From Paenibacillus doosanensis (GTDB taxonomy: Bacteria; Bacillota; Bacilli; Paenibacillales; NBRC-103111): a stretch of 64,000 bases of DNA. Shown here in pieces: positions 25,465-34,497 of the stretch. The position numbers and the translations under genes are program-made. The notes beneath the pieces are model-generated. The model saw only the letters and a program-made list of their open reading frames with translations, was not told the origin of the DNA and searched no databases. Every line of letters starts with the position of its first letter. The first letter of the stretch is position 1. The stretch covers positions 124,001 to 188,000 of the forward strand of contig NZ_JANYUY010000001.1 of assembly GCF_025060755.1 (NCBI RefSeq), given 5' to 3'.

Positions 25465-28170
25465 TTAGGCGGAATAAGCCGAATGCTGCTGCGCAGAAGC
25501 CTCATGATCGGTCGCTTCGCCGTAAGCCATGGTCAGCGCGGCTTGGGCAGCGGCAATTCTCGCCAGAGGAACCCGGTAAGGCGAACAGCTCACATAGTCG
25601 AGCCCTTCGGCATGGCAGAAGAAGATCGATTCCTTATCCCCGCCGTGTTCGCCGCATACTCCCATTTTCAGCTGCGGCTTTACCGCTCTGCCCTGCCCGG
25701 CCGCCCAGCGAATCAGCATTCCAACGCCCTCCTGATCAAGCACCTGGAACGGATTGGCCGGCAGCAGCTTGTGCTCCACATAATGCGAAAGGAACTTGCC
25801 TTCCGCGTCGTCGCGGCTGTAGCCGAGCGTCATCTGGGTCAAATCGTTGGTGCCGAAGGAAAAAAAATCGGCATGTCGGGCTATGCTCGCCGCAGTGATC
25901 GCCGCTCGCGGAACCTCAATCATCGTGCCTACGCGGTAAGTGAAGGGACACGGCCTGGAGCCCAATGCCTCGGAAGCCGCGCGGTCGACCAGCTCCCGCA
26001 TCAGCTTAAGCTCGCTCGCATGGCCGATGAGCGGGATCATGATATCCGGACGCACGTCAATACCTTGTTCCGAGCAGTGCAGCGCCGCGCGGAAGATCGC
26101 CTCCGCCTGCATCTCGTAAATTTCGGGATGGATCAAGCCGAGACGGCATCCACGGGTACCGAGCATCGGGTTCATCTCATGCAGGCTGCGCACCTTGCGC
26201 AGCAGCCTCTCGACCCGCTGCAGCTCCTCTTCATCGGCATCCTGCCGCAGCGTTAGCTGCGAGCGAAGGACCGCCAGCTCCTCCAGATTCGGCAAAAACT
26301 CGTGCAGCGGCGGGTCGAGCAGCCGGATCGTCACCGGCAGGCCGTCCATCGCGCGGAAGAGGCCTTCGAAGTCGCTCTGCTGCATCGGCAGCAGCTCCCG
26401 CAGCGCCTCCGCCCGCTCTTCGGGGCGCTCGGCAAGGATCATTCCCCTTACGACCGGTATGCGGTCGGGAGACATAAACATATGCTCGGTGCGGCATAAG
26501 CCGATCCCTTCCGCACCGAAGCCGCGGGCTTTGGCCGCATCCTCCGGCGTGTCCGCGTTCGTGTACACCGCGAGGCGGCGAATCCCGTCCGCCCACGAGA
26601 GCAGCTGCTCCAGCTCTGCCGTCAGCTCAGGCTCCCGCAGCTGCACAACCCCGCGAATGACGCGCCCGGTGGCGCCGTCAATCGAGATCCACTCGCCTTC
26701 GGCGATCGTCGCCGCGACCTGGTCCGCTTGGGCGACCTCGAAGGCCCGCTCGCCCAAGCGGATGGCCTCGCAGCCGCATACGCACGGCTTGCCCATCCCG
26801 CGGGCGACCACGGCGGCGTGGCTCGTCATGCCGCCGCGGCTCGTAAGCACTCCCTCGGCGGCAAGCACGCCGTGAATGTCTTCGGGCGTCGTCTCCGACC
26901 GCACGAGAATGACCTTCTTCCCGGCGCGCGCCCAGGCTTCCGCCGTGTCGGCGTCGAACACGGCTTGCCCGGCGGCTGCGCCCGGCGAAGCAGGCAGGCC
27001 GGAAGCCAGCACGTCCGGCCTGCAGGACGGATCGATCGCGCGATGCAGCAGCTGATCGAGATGGAACGGCTCGATGCGCTGAATCGCTTCCTCGCGCGTA
27101 ATTACGCCTTCGCCTACGAAGGCGACCGCCAGCCGGACGGCGGCCTGCGCCGTTCGTTTGCCGCTGCGCGTCTGCAGCAAGTACAGCTTGCCGCGCTCTA
27201 CCGTAAACTCGATATCCTGCATATCGCGGTAGTGTGCCTCCAGCTTCTGGGCGGCCGCGATCAGCTGCCCGTAAACTTCAGGCTGCTCTTCCTGAAGCTT
27301 CACGATCGGCTTCGGCGTACGCACTCCGGCGACGACGTCCTCGCCCTGCGCATTCATCAGAAACTCGCCGTATAACGTCCGCTCGCCTGTTGACGGGTTG
27401 CGGGTAAACACGACCCCGGTGCCGCAATCCGCCCCCATATTGCCGAACACCATAGATTGAATATTGACCGCCGTCCCCTGCTCATCGGGAATGCGGTGAA
27501 TATTGCGGTATATTTGCGCGCGATGATTGTTCCACGAACGGAACACCGCCTCCACGGCCAGCTCCAGCTGCTCATCGACCTGCTGGGGGAAGGCGCGCCC
27601 GGCATATTTGAGAATAATGCCCTGGTATTCGCCGATGAGGGAGAGCCAGCCTTCCGCCGTCACTTGATGGTCCGATTCGACGCCAAGCCGCTGCTTCATG
27701 CGCTGAAGAAGGAATTCAAAATGGTATCCTTCCAGATCGAACACGACATTGCCGAACATTTGGATCAGACGGCGGTAGCAATCATAGGCGAAGCGAGCGT
27801 CGCCCGTAGACCGTGCCAGCCCTTCCACCGTCTCGTCGTTCAGCCCGAGGTTGAGGATCGTATCCATCATCCCCGGCATCGACGTTACCGAACCGGAGCG
27901 GACCGAAACAAGCAGCGGACGTTCGGTATCGCCGAACCGTTCGCCCTTCGCTTGCTCCAGCCGGCGCATCGCCTCCTGCACCTCCGGGAACAAGCCTTCC
28001 GGCATCGTACCGCCTGCGGCGTAATAAGCGCGGCATACGTCCGTCGTTATCGTAAACCCCGGCGGCACCGGCAGCCCGACTCTCGTCATCTCGGCAAGAT
28101 TCGCTCCCTTTCCCCCTAACAGCTGCTTCATACTGGCATTTCCCATCTCAAACGGCACTACTCTCAACAT
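25465..28170 (-). CDS. ppdK: Pyruvate, phosphate dikinase
   Basis: PPDK interconverts pyruvate, ATP and phosphate with phosphoenolpyruvate, AMP and pyrophosphate in the cytoplasm. The 901-residue product has the N-terminal ATP-grasp region (LLGGKGANLAEMTRVGLPVPPGF), the swivelling phosphohistidine domain with TSRGGMTSHAAVVARGMGKPCVCG, and the C-terminal PEP-binding barrel (MLGTRGCRLG, FSFGTNDLTQMTLGYSRDD, GVCGEHGGD). I chose ATG 28170 because GGGAGGA lies seven bases upstream; the longer frame to 28251 has no ribosome site. No PPDK regulatory kinase gene is adjacent. The AT-rich upstream region to 28330 contains short TGATAT/ATATCA dyads that may be regulatory. Confidence 0.95.
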   Translation of the reverse strand: MLRVVPFEMGNASMKQLLGGKGANLAEMTRVGLPVPPGFTITTDVCRAYYAAGGTMPEGLFPEVQEAMRRLEQAKGERFGDTERPLLVSVRSGSVTSMPGMMDTILNLGLNDETVEGLARSTGDARFAYDCYRRLIQMFGNVVFDLEGYHFEFLLQRMKQRLGVESDHQVTAEGWLSLIGEYQGIILKYAGRAFPQQVDEQLELAVEAVFRSWNNHRAQIYRNIHRIPDEQGTAVNIQSMVFGNMGADCGTGVVFTRNPSTGERTLYGEFLMNAQGEDVVAGVRTPKPIVKLQEEQPEVYGQLIAAAQKLEAHYRDMQDIEFTVERGKLYLLQTRSGKRTAQAAVRLAVAFVGEGVITREEAIQRIEPFHLDQLLHRAIDPSCRPDVLASGLPASPGAAAGQAVFDADTAEAWARAGKKVILVRSETTPEDIHGVLAAEGVLTSRGGMTSHAAVVARGMGKPCVCGCEAIRLGERAFEVAQADQVAATIAEGEWISIDGATGRVIRGVVQLREPELTAELEQLLSWADGIRRLAVYTNADTPEDAAKARGFGAEGIGLCRTEHMFMSPDRIPVVRGMILAERPEERAEALRELLPMQQSDFEGLFRAMDGLPVTIRLLDPPLHEFLPNLEELAVLRSQLTLRQDADEEELQRVERLLRKVRSLHEMNPMLGTRGCRLGLIHPEIYEMQAEAIFRAALHCSEQGIDVRPDIMIPLIGHASELKLMRELVDRAASEALGSRPCPFTYRVGTMIEVPRAAITAASIARHADFFSFGTNDLTQMTLGYSRDDAEGKFLSHYVEHKLLPANPFQVLDQEGVGMLIRWAAGQGRAVKPQLKMGVCGEHGGDKESIFFCHAEGLDYVSCSPYRVPLARIAAAQAALTMAYGEATDHEASAQQHSAYSA

Positions 28171-28385
28171 GCTGGTTCCTCCCGTCACATAATTGAACTG
28201 CTTTGGAATGATGTGGTATGAATTCACTAATACACACGATATCATACACAATATATATTTTCAATGGTGCGTATTAATATAAATTAATGCATGATATATG
28301 GGTCAAATCCATATTTTTATGTTACATCATTCCAAGCCGCGTCTTATATGACCTAACAATTGAGCAGCCGTATCCCCATCCGCGC

Positions 28386-30221
28386 CTAAAATGCCGCGGA
28401 AAAGTTCGTTGGTTCCAGCGAAACCGGCTCGAACCAGACATCCCGAAACGGAACCCACCCCAGCGCATTGAGCGATACGCCGCGCAGCGACGGATGATAC
28501 AGCGTTCTTTGCTGCCAATGATACAGGAAAAACACCGCAGCCCGGCTCTTGACCAGCTTCTCCAGCCGCTTTAGCCCCTCGCTTTGCCCGCCCGGACCCG
28601 ACTCGCATTCCGCAGCGTAAATCTGCTGAAACAGCGGACGCATCTCTTGCAGCAATTCGTCGCTTAAATGCCGGTGCACGAGGCTGTTATCGGCCATAAA
28701 CAACTCGATCACCGACAATACGAGATCATCGTCCAAAATGATCGTGCCCAGGCACATATGGCTTCGTCTGCCCCCCTCGATGCGGCCGCAAGAATCGTTG
28801 TCCAGCGTCTGGACGCAAACGTTGACGCCCATCTCCGCGAACAGCGCCGCCAGCGCCCCCGCTTCCTCGAGATAGGCTTGCGACGCCCCGAGCACCAGCT
28901 CCTCTCCGTCATATCCGCTTTGCCGAAGCAGCTCCCGTGCCAGCTGCGGGTTATACAGCGTCTCTTGATCCGACGGATGATGTTCGTATATGAACCAATC
29001 CGCCAATCGGGCGTCTTCGGGAGTGTGCAGCAGTTCCAGTTTCTTGCGGTCAATGCCGTGCACGACCGCCTGCCGGAAGCATAACTGCCTTTGAGGGCCC
29101 TGCATTCGCAAATTGAAGGTCAGCATTTTGCTGCCTCGCGAGATCATCTCGACCTTATTCCACCGTTCGTGGGAGTCTTCCTCACCGGGCGTACGAATCC
29201 GGTACATCGTCCGTTCATACCCGCTCGCTTTGCACTCCAGGTCGGGCGTGTACCATATTTCGAGCCGGTCGAGATGCGCCCTTTTGTCAAAATACCGGGG
29301 GAACGCTTCGCATACGAACATATTGGCATCATGCTGCACGACTTGAAAAGGTCCTGTACCGACGGGGTGGCGCTTGAAAGCGGCCCCTTGCGACGACACC
29401 AAATCCTCCGGCACGATGGAGGCTCGGTCAAAGCTGAGGAAATGCAAGAACAGCGAGTTGGGCTGAGCCAAACGGATGCGGATCGCATACCGGTCCAGCG
29501 CTTCGATGCACACAACGTCCTGGAACATCCATCTGTACGGCGAATCGACATGCTCGTCGCGGATGCGGTCCAGCGAAAACTTGACATCCCTTGCCGTCAA
29601 CTCGCGTCCATGATGGAACAAAACGCCTTTGCGCAAATAAAAGATCCATTCGGTCTCGTCTTCGCTGCGAATCCAGAAATGCGCGATATGCGGCTCGATC
29701 GTTCGAGTGTGATGGTTGTACCGGACGATGCCGTCAAAAATTTGCTTGGCCATATGCGACTCGACGACAAAGGTGATGAACGCTGGGTCCATACATAAAA
29801 TCGGCTTATGATACGGAATCCGCAGCGTATCGGTCCGCTCCTCGTGATGCTGCTCCGGCCGGTAGCCGAAGTGGCTGTCCAGCCAATAAACGAACTGGTC
29901 TCGCAACGACGGCAAATAAGCATGCTCGTCGATACAGGCGAAAGCCTGCTGCAGATCGCCCCGGGCTACATGCTCCTCCGCCATTTTCAACACCAATGAC
30001 TCGCGCGTTACCCGAAACGCCATTCTGGAACGATGCCCCCTGCCGCGTCCCGGTATCCAGCGAATCCACGACAATTCTTCCATTTTTTTCAATATAATAT
30101 TGACATTTCTGCCGGAAAAATGAAGCCAGTCCGCAAGCTGCTGCAGCGTTACCTCCGCTTCCTCTCCTTCGGTTGCATTCGGAAGCTGCCTGCGGATCGT
30201 CAAGTAATATTGTTCTAACAT
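28386..30221 (-). CDS. SgrR-like transcriptional regulator (HTH plus solute-binding domain)
   Basis: The 611-residue protein has an N-terminal winged helix region (about 1-110; VTLQQLADWLHFSGRNVNIILKKMEEL) followed by an OppA-type (SBP_bac_5) solute-binding domain (DAFFITFVVE-like start; VGTGPFQVVQHDANMFVCEAFPRYF is the typical conserved centre). It lacks a signal peptide, so the binding domain works in the cytoplasm as a sensor, as in E. coli SgrR. Ligand could be a sugar phosphate or oligopeptide-like molecule. It is divergent from the 51-codon gene at 30330, and a GTGTA-N6-TACAC dyad (30257-30272) lies between them. No large transporter is adjacent. Confidence 0.88.
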   Translation of the reverse strand: MLEQYYLTIRRQLPNATEGEEAEVTLQQLADWLHFSGRNVNIILKKMEELSWIRWIPGRGRGHRSRMAFRVTRESLVLKMAEEHVARGDLQQAFACIDEHAYLPSLRDQFVYWLDSHFGYRPEQHHEERTDTLRIPYHKPILCMDPAFITFVVESHMAKQIFDGIVRYNHHTRTIEPHIAHFWIRSEDETEWIFYLRKGVLFHHGRELTARDVKFSLDRIRDEHVDSPYRWMFQDVVCIEALDRYAIRIRLAQPNSLFLHFLSFDRASIVPEDLVSSQGAAFKRHPVGTGPFQVVQHDANMFVCEAFPRYFDKRAHLDRLEIWYTPDLECKASGYERTMYRIRTPGEEDSHERWNKVEMISRGSKMLTFNLRMQGPQRQLCFRQAVVHGIDRKKLELLHTPEDARLADWFIYEHHPSDQETLYNPQLARELLRQSGYDGEELVLGASQAYLEEAGALAALFAEMGVNVCVQTLDNDSCGRIEGGRRSHMCLGTIILDDDLVLSVIELFMADNSLVHRHLSDELLQEMRPLFQQIYAAECESGPGGQSEGLKRLEKLVKSRAAVFFLYHWQQRTLYHPSLRGVSLNALGWVPFRDVWFEPVSLEPTNFSAAF

Positions 30222-30256
30222 GATGTCTACCTCCGGTCAAAAAAGATGAAGAAATT

Positions 30257-30300
30257 GTGTAACATTCTACACTTTTTATTCACCTTTATCCAGCTATAAT
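30257..30300 (+). promoter_or_regulatory. Candidate operator dyad and -10 box between the SgrR-like gene and the small gene
   Basis: GTGTA-N6-TACAC at 30257-30272 is a perfect dyad ending just where the -35 region of a plus-strand promoter should begin. A consensus TATAAT lies at 30295-30300 but no good -35 hexamer is present 17-18 bases upstream, the pattern expected of an activator-dependent promoter. Confidence 0.55.
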
Positions 30301-30329
30301 CAAAATTACAAAAAAAGGAGTGGAACCCT

Positions 30330-30485
30330 ATGATGAACATATTCGATCTGGAAATGCAGATGAGGGAGAATGGGCGGAATATCGAGCGGACGGCTTTAAG
30401 ACCTTGGACAGCGCAGCTTCGGCTTCCTATGCTGGATTTGGCGCTGGGGACGGCGGCTGTCGGGGCGTTAAGCGCCATGTTTTAA
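30330..30485 (+). CDS. Small protein (51 residues) divergent from the SgrR-like regulator
   Basis: An ATG at 30330 follows AAAAGGAG with seven bases spacing and a TATAAT box 30 bases upstream. The frame encodes 51 residues, MMNIFDLEMQMRENGRNIER followed by a stretch ending in a hydrophobic C-terminal segment LDLALGTAAVGALSAMF. I do not recognise a family. The architecture (small gene divergent from an SgrR-type regulator, with a dyad in between) parallels E. coli sgrR and sgrS/sgrT, but there is no sequence evidence of homology. It is too short for routine gene calling and easily missed. Confidence 0.6.
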   Translation: MMNIFDLEMQMRENGRNIERTALRPWTAQLRLPMLDLALGTAAVGALSAMF

Positions 30486-30576
30486 AGGAGCAGGCCGGCA
30501 GTTGTACGGCGACCGCTGACGCTGACGCAGCTCTCCATCGGCTATCCGTCCACTTTTTCACCATGCTTTTGAACGC

Positions 30577-30620
30577 AAAAAGCGCCGGCCCCGGAGAGAA
30601 GCTTCTCTCGAGCCGACGCT
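30577..30620 (-). terminator. Terminator of the DJ-1/PfpI gene
   Basis: The minus-strand hairpin AGCGTCGGCTCGAGAGAAGC with its complement ends in TTTTT, 35 bases past the DJ-1/PfpI stop. A self-complementary AGAGAAGCTTCTCT forms the apex. Confidence 0.82.
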
Positions 30621-30654
30621 ATTCAATTGAGCGGATAACGACAGGCGTTCGCTC

Positions 30655-31209
30655 CTAATCCAGCTGTTTTAAAAATTCTCTCATGAATCCGGGCAGATCG
30701 GGCCAGGCATGTCCGGTGACCAAATTGCCGTCGACATGCAGCGTCTCCTCCGTATACCGCGCGCCCAGCTGTTCGACGTCGAACCGGCAGGCCGTGTAAG
30801 CGGTCATCGTGCGCCCTTCGAAATAAGACTTGTCCTTCAGCGCGCCGAGCACAAGCGCCGCATGGCAGATCGCGCCGACCGGCTTGCCCGCTTCGAAGAA
30901 ATGGGCCAAAATACGCGGCACATGCTCGTCCAGACGAATATATTCCGGCGCTCTGCCGCCCGGGATAATAAGTCCGTCGAACTCTTCCGGATTGACGTCG
31001 GCGAACGACACATGCGAATCCAGCTGATATCCCGGCTTTTCGGTATAAGTATCCCAGCCTTCAAAATCATGCACGACGGTTCTGAGCGTCTTCTTCTTCG
31101 GAGAAGCGATCACCGCTTCATAACCGGCTTCCAGCACCCGGTAATACGGATAATACACTTCCAGCGATTCTACGGCGTCGCCGGTAATAAGGAGAATTTT
31201 TTTGGACAA
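30655..31209 (-). CDS. DJ-1/PfpI-family protein
   Basis: The 184-residue product has the flavodoxin-like DJ-1/PfpI fold: KKILLITGDAVESLEVYYPYY at the start, DGLIIPGGRAPEYIR, and the nucleophile elbow AICHAALVLG with Cys115. Members act as proteases, glyoxalases or chaperone-like protein deglycases; the exact activity is not decidable. I chose TTG 31209 because GGGAGGG lies six bases upstream; the longer frame to 31263 has no support. It stands alone. Confidence 0.9.
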   Translation of the reverse strand: MSKKILLITGDAVESLEVYYPYYRVLEAGYEAVIASPKKKTLRTVVHDFEGWDTYTEKPGYQLDSHVSFADVNPEEFDGLIIPGGRAPEYIRLDEHVPRILAHFFEAGKPVGAICHAALVLGALKDKSYFEGRTMTAYTACRFDVEQLGARYTEETLHVDGNLVTGHAWPDLPGFMREFLKQLD

Positions 31210-31307
31210 AGGTATCCCTCCCAAATTTTGTACTCCATTCCATTGTGGGGCAAGCTGCCGCAATTGTAAACAGGTGGAAATTGTCGAACGCTGTCTGACG
31301 GCGTTTT

Positions 31308-33277
31308 TTATTCGTAAGTTTTGCCGGCAAATGTTGCAACAATATCGCGAATCAGCATAAACGCATCTCCGTTAGTCAACGCGGCAGGCTGTTCGATAGC
31401 CTTGATCGTCTCCTGGCGAATCCATCCGCGCTCGGTTAAATGCCGAATCGTTTTTTCTTCGGGCGTTTTCAGCCCCATAGCGTTCCCCAGCGTCAGAGCC
31501 GCTTGTTCCAGCGTTAACGGCTGCTTGGCCGGATCGGTCATTCCTTTGAGGGCTGCAGACGGCTCTCCTTTGAACGCATCGGGATGCGCCTTGCGCACAG
31601 CCAGCATATTGTTTACAAACCGCTGTGCATTCGATTTGTCGTCCAGCTTCCACTGCATATTGTCATAGCCGCCTGTCGTAGCGAACATGCTGACCGCCGC
31701 CTTCAGGCCGGGATACGCCTTATGCTTCGTATATGCGGGAGGGTCGAACTTTTGCATGCTCAGCTCTACCTTCTGCTGCCGCAGCTTGTCCTGCATCGTC
31801 TTGACCGCATCGGCCGATTGAGAGAGCTGGCGGAAGGAAATGTTGTTCTCGATGGCCGTTTGTGCCGCAACTCCGGCGGCTTGTGCCGTAGCCATTCCGA
31901 GCGGGATCACCCGCGCACTTCCGTGCGGCAGCGTATCGAAGCTGGCCGCGCGCCCGACGACGAGCAAAGCGTCGACCTGCTTGGGAACCAGACTGCGAAA
32001 CGGTACGGCGTACTGCTTCGGATGCATCATGACCGCTCCCGGGTCCTGATAATTCGTGCTTTGAATATCGACCTGGTAGGAACCGTAAGCGATAGCATCC
32101 CATTGATCGCGGTTGTCGAGCAGATCGGCCATCGTCAGACGGTATTCGCCCTGAATATGGCGGCTTTCCCGGACATACAGCTCCGGCGCCGTTCCCGCCA
32201 GCTCCAAATCCTTAAACTCGCTGAAATGCTCCTTCATATACTGCACGATATGCGGCGCTTCTTTGCGGCCGATTTCCATGCCTTCCTGAACGGATTGCGG
32301 GTTTAACGGATCGACGCCGAAAATTTGCATCGCATTAATGAGAATCGTGCCGTCATTTTGTCTGCCGATGTTCAACCCGCGCATCCGCACGCGCTCTTTA
32401 TTCGTCGACGCGTACTCCTTCATCTCCGGGAATCCCCAGACGCTCATCGCATCCATACCGGTATCCTTATGCTTGCCGAATGACTGCCAAACCTCCGGCG
32501 TGACTCCGCTCAGCTTCATGACGAGCGTTACGGCCATCTGGGACTGCTTGTCCCCGATATCCTCCCGCCCCCAAGTAAAGGGCACTCCGGCCGACGCGGC
32601 CACATCCGCGTCCTGCGTCGCATCGATAACCGCTTTGGCGCGCACAGTCTGCTTGCTGCCGTCGGCTTTGACCAGCTCGATCCCGGCGATGCGCTTCCCG
32701 CTTCCGGATGCAGACGGCTCCGTAATCGGGTTCATTTCTTTAACCTTCATCAGCAAATCGATATTCGGCTCATGCCGTACCATATCGTAAAAGACATTCG
32801 CCGCCGTATGCGTATCGAACGAAGTGCCCTCAACCTGATCGTACCATTCCTGAAATATCCCTTATTCAAAAAGTTATGCTTGCCCGGAATCATCGAAGCT
32901 TCCGGCGCGTAGTTCAGATCGAGCGTATTCAGCCAGCCGATCGTCATAAGCCCGCCGAGAATGTCGCGGTTGCGCCCGTCGACAAGCAGCACCTTCAACC
33001 CGCTGCGCGCCGCCGAAATGGCGGCCGTTACGCCTTCCGGATCTGTCCCCGCGACAATGACGTCGTATTCGCCTTTCAGCTTTTGGACGGATTCGACGAC
33101 CTTCAGAGGCTGCTGCTTGGCAGTATCGGAAGCCCCGCCGGCAGCTTTATTCCGCACCTCGTTCAGCATCTTGCCGGAGGAGCCCCCTTGTCCCCATACT
33201 AACCACGAGAACCAAGCGGCACCTGCCAGCAAAACCGCCGCTACCAACATTCCTAAACCTTTAATTCCGATACGCAT
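31308..33277 (-). pseudogene. Secreted or membrane-anchored FAD-dependent oxidoreductase with a one-base frameshift
   Basis: Two minus-strand frames form one gene. The first part (from ATG 33277) has an N-terminal hydrophobic anchor (residues 9-28) and the nucleotide-binding region YDVIVAGTDPEGVTAAISAA then GGLMTIGWLNTLDLNY. After KHNFLNKG the frame is lost; one base later the other frame continues with FQEWYDQVEGTSFDTHTAANVFYDMVRHEPN and 480 more residues, including LVVGRAASFDTLPHGSARVIPLGMATAQAAG. A single missing T near 32858 on the plus strand (expected GGA-ATA-TTT-CAG on the coding strand) explains this. The family is the FAD-dependent oxidoreductases of PF12831 type. It is either a recent pseudogene or a base-calling error. 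Confidence 0.82.
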
Positions 33278-33417
33278 GATTCCACTCCCACTCTTTTTTC
33301 TCTGTCAATCCATTGTCCATTGTAATCGGGCTTTATCAATTTTTTACTAAATATTCTTTAAGAATTATTAAGATCCCGCAGGAATGCGAAGAAAACCAGC
33401 GATAAGCGCAAAAAAAT

Positions 33418-33447
33418 AACCTTAACCTCAATGTTAAGGTTTATAAT
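33418..33447 (+). promoter_or_regulatory. MerR-type operator and promoter
   Basis: A perfect dyad AACCTTAAC-N6-GTTAAGGTT (33418-33441) is followed directly by TATAAT at 33442-33447. The dyad occupies the spacer between -35 and -10, the classic layout of MerR-regulated promoters, and lies 45 bases before the merR-family start, so autoregulation is likely. Confidence 0.8.
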
Positions 33448-33491
33448 TATGGTATAAGTTTCTTTAAGCTTGCCTCGAAGGGAGCACGACC

Positions 33492-33869
33492 ATGAAAATA
33501 AGCGAGCTGTCCAGGTTAACGGGAGCCAGCGTCCGATCTTTGCGCCATTATGAAGAGCAAGGCCTGCTGACCCCGCGCCGGCTTGATAACGGGTACCGCG
33601 AGTACCACGACCTGGCGGTCGAACAAGTCCGCACCATCCGGTTTTATTTGAAGCTTGGTTTAACGACGGCGCAAATTTCCGGTTTTTTACACTGCGTCAT
33701 GAAAAATAAAGAGGCTTTCTGCGAAGAAGTGCTGCCCGTATATAAAAAGAAGCTGCGGGAATTGAACGAACAGATTGAACTATTGACCGCCATTCGCTCC
33801 AACCTCGAAGAGCGCATCCGCTCCATTCATGATGAAAGAAGCGCATTACAGGGCTTTGACGAAAAATAA
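33492..33869 (+). CDS. MerR-family transcriptional regulator
   Basis: The 125-residue protein has the MerR winged helix-turn-helix (MKISELSRLTGASVRSLRHYEEQGLLTPRRLDNGYREY) and a long antiparallel coiled-coil helix (about 80-118). It lacks a cysteine cluster for metal and lacks a large drug-binding domain, so the inducer is unknown. It is preceded by a MerR-type dyad. Its last 24 bases overlap the end of the convergent GNAT gene. Confidence 0.92.
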   Translation: MKISELSRLTGASVRSLRHYEEQGLLTPRRLDNGYREYHDLAVEQVRTIRFYLKLGLTTAQISGFLHCVMKNKEAFCEEVLPVYKKKLRELNEQIELLTAIRSNLEERIRSIHDERSALQGFDEK

Positions 33870-34265
33870 TTCGCCGACGTCCCCCTCGTTGATCCCGCTG
33901 ATGATTCCACACTCGCGAAAGCCCATCCGCCGGTGCCACTCCTGCGGTTCCTTCTCGTTAACCTGCGAGGAGCTGTACAAGGCGGACTGCCCTTTGCTCC
34001 TTAGCCGGTCCTCAAGAAATTGCAGCATCCCGCGGCCGACGCCCTGCTTCTGGCAATCCGGCCGGACAATAATCAGTCCGATATACGGCGACTTGCCCCA
34101 TAAATGCTCCAATCTTAAATAACCGATCAATTCCCGATTCATTTCCGCCAGCACGATCTCCTCATTGGCCAGCTTATAGGCAAGCAGCTGCGCGCTGATA
34201 CTTTGATCGCCTCCGGCGACGTTCTCAAAATCATGCTGCTTTGCAAATCGGACTGAGAATCGCAT
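33846..34265 (-). CDS. GNAT-family N-acetyltransferase
   Basis: The 139-residue product shows the acetyl-CoA motif A/B region IGLIIVRPDCQKQGVGRGMLQFLEDRL (Q/R-x-x-G-x-G) and a typical C-terminal MGFRECG strand. The acceptor is unknown. ATG 34265 follows AGGAGG by six bases. Its 3' end overlaps the merR-family gene by 24 bases in convergent orientation. A MITE begins 63 bases upstream of its start. Confidence 0.88.
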   Translation of the reverse strand: MRFSVRFAKQHDFENVAGGDQSISAQLLAYKLANEEIVLAEMNRELIGYLRLEHLWGKSPYIGLIIVRPDCQKQGVGRGMLQFLEDRLRSKGQSALYSSSQVNEKEPQEWHRRMGFRECGIISGINEGDVGELFFVKAL

Positions 34266-34327
34266 CGTGTTCCTCCTTTTTTATTAAGTATGCACATGCC
34301 AAATTCGACTTTTTTCACTCGTTTAAA

Positions 34328-34497
34328 AGGGTGGTGAAAAAGTCCGCTGCGGCGTCCATTTGATCCTCCAATCGCTGTTGAAAACGGATTCTTCGGATTG
34401 TTTTTTCATTTTTCTGTGGAGAGAATCCGTTTTCAAAGGCGAACGCTTACGCTTTTCCAGATTCAAATGGCCCCTACGCTCGTTTTTCACCAGGCTT
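34328..34497 (+). mobile_element. MITE family B, complete copy B1 (170 bp)
   Basis: The element has inverted ends (AGGGTGGTGAAAAAG at left, inverse of AAGCCTGGTGAAAAA at right) and internal inverted AAAACGGATTCT (34381-34392) with AGAATCCGTTTT (34422-34433). TTAAA is duplicated on both sides (34323-34327 and 34498-34502). It has the same 170-bp length and over 95% visible identity to B2 and B3. It carries no transposase. Its right end supplies the stop codon of the histidine phosphatase gene. Confidence 0.88.

Noticed and set aside
30500-30580. Possible further MITE fragment (TTTTTCACCATGCTTTT with CGCTGACGCTGACGC).
   Set aside because: Only the terminal bases resemble the element and the inner arm is absent, so chance similarity cannot be excluded.
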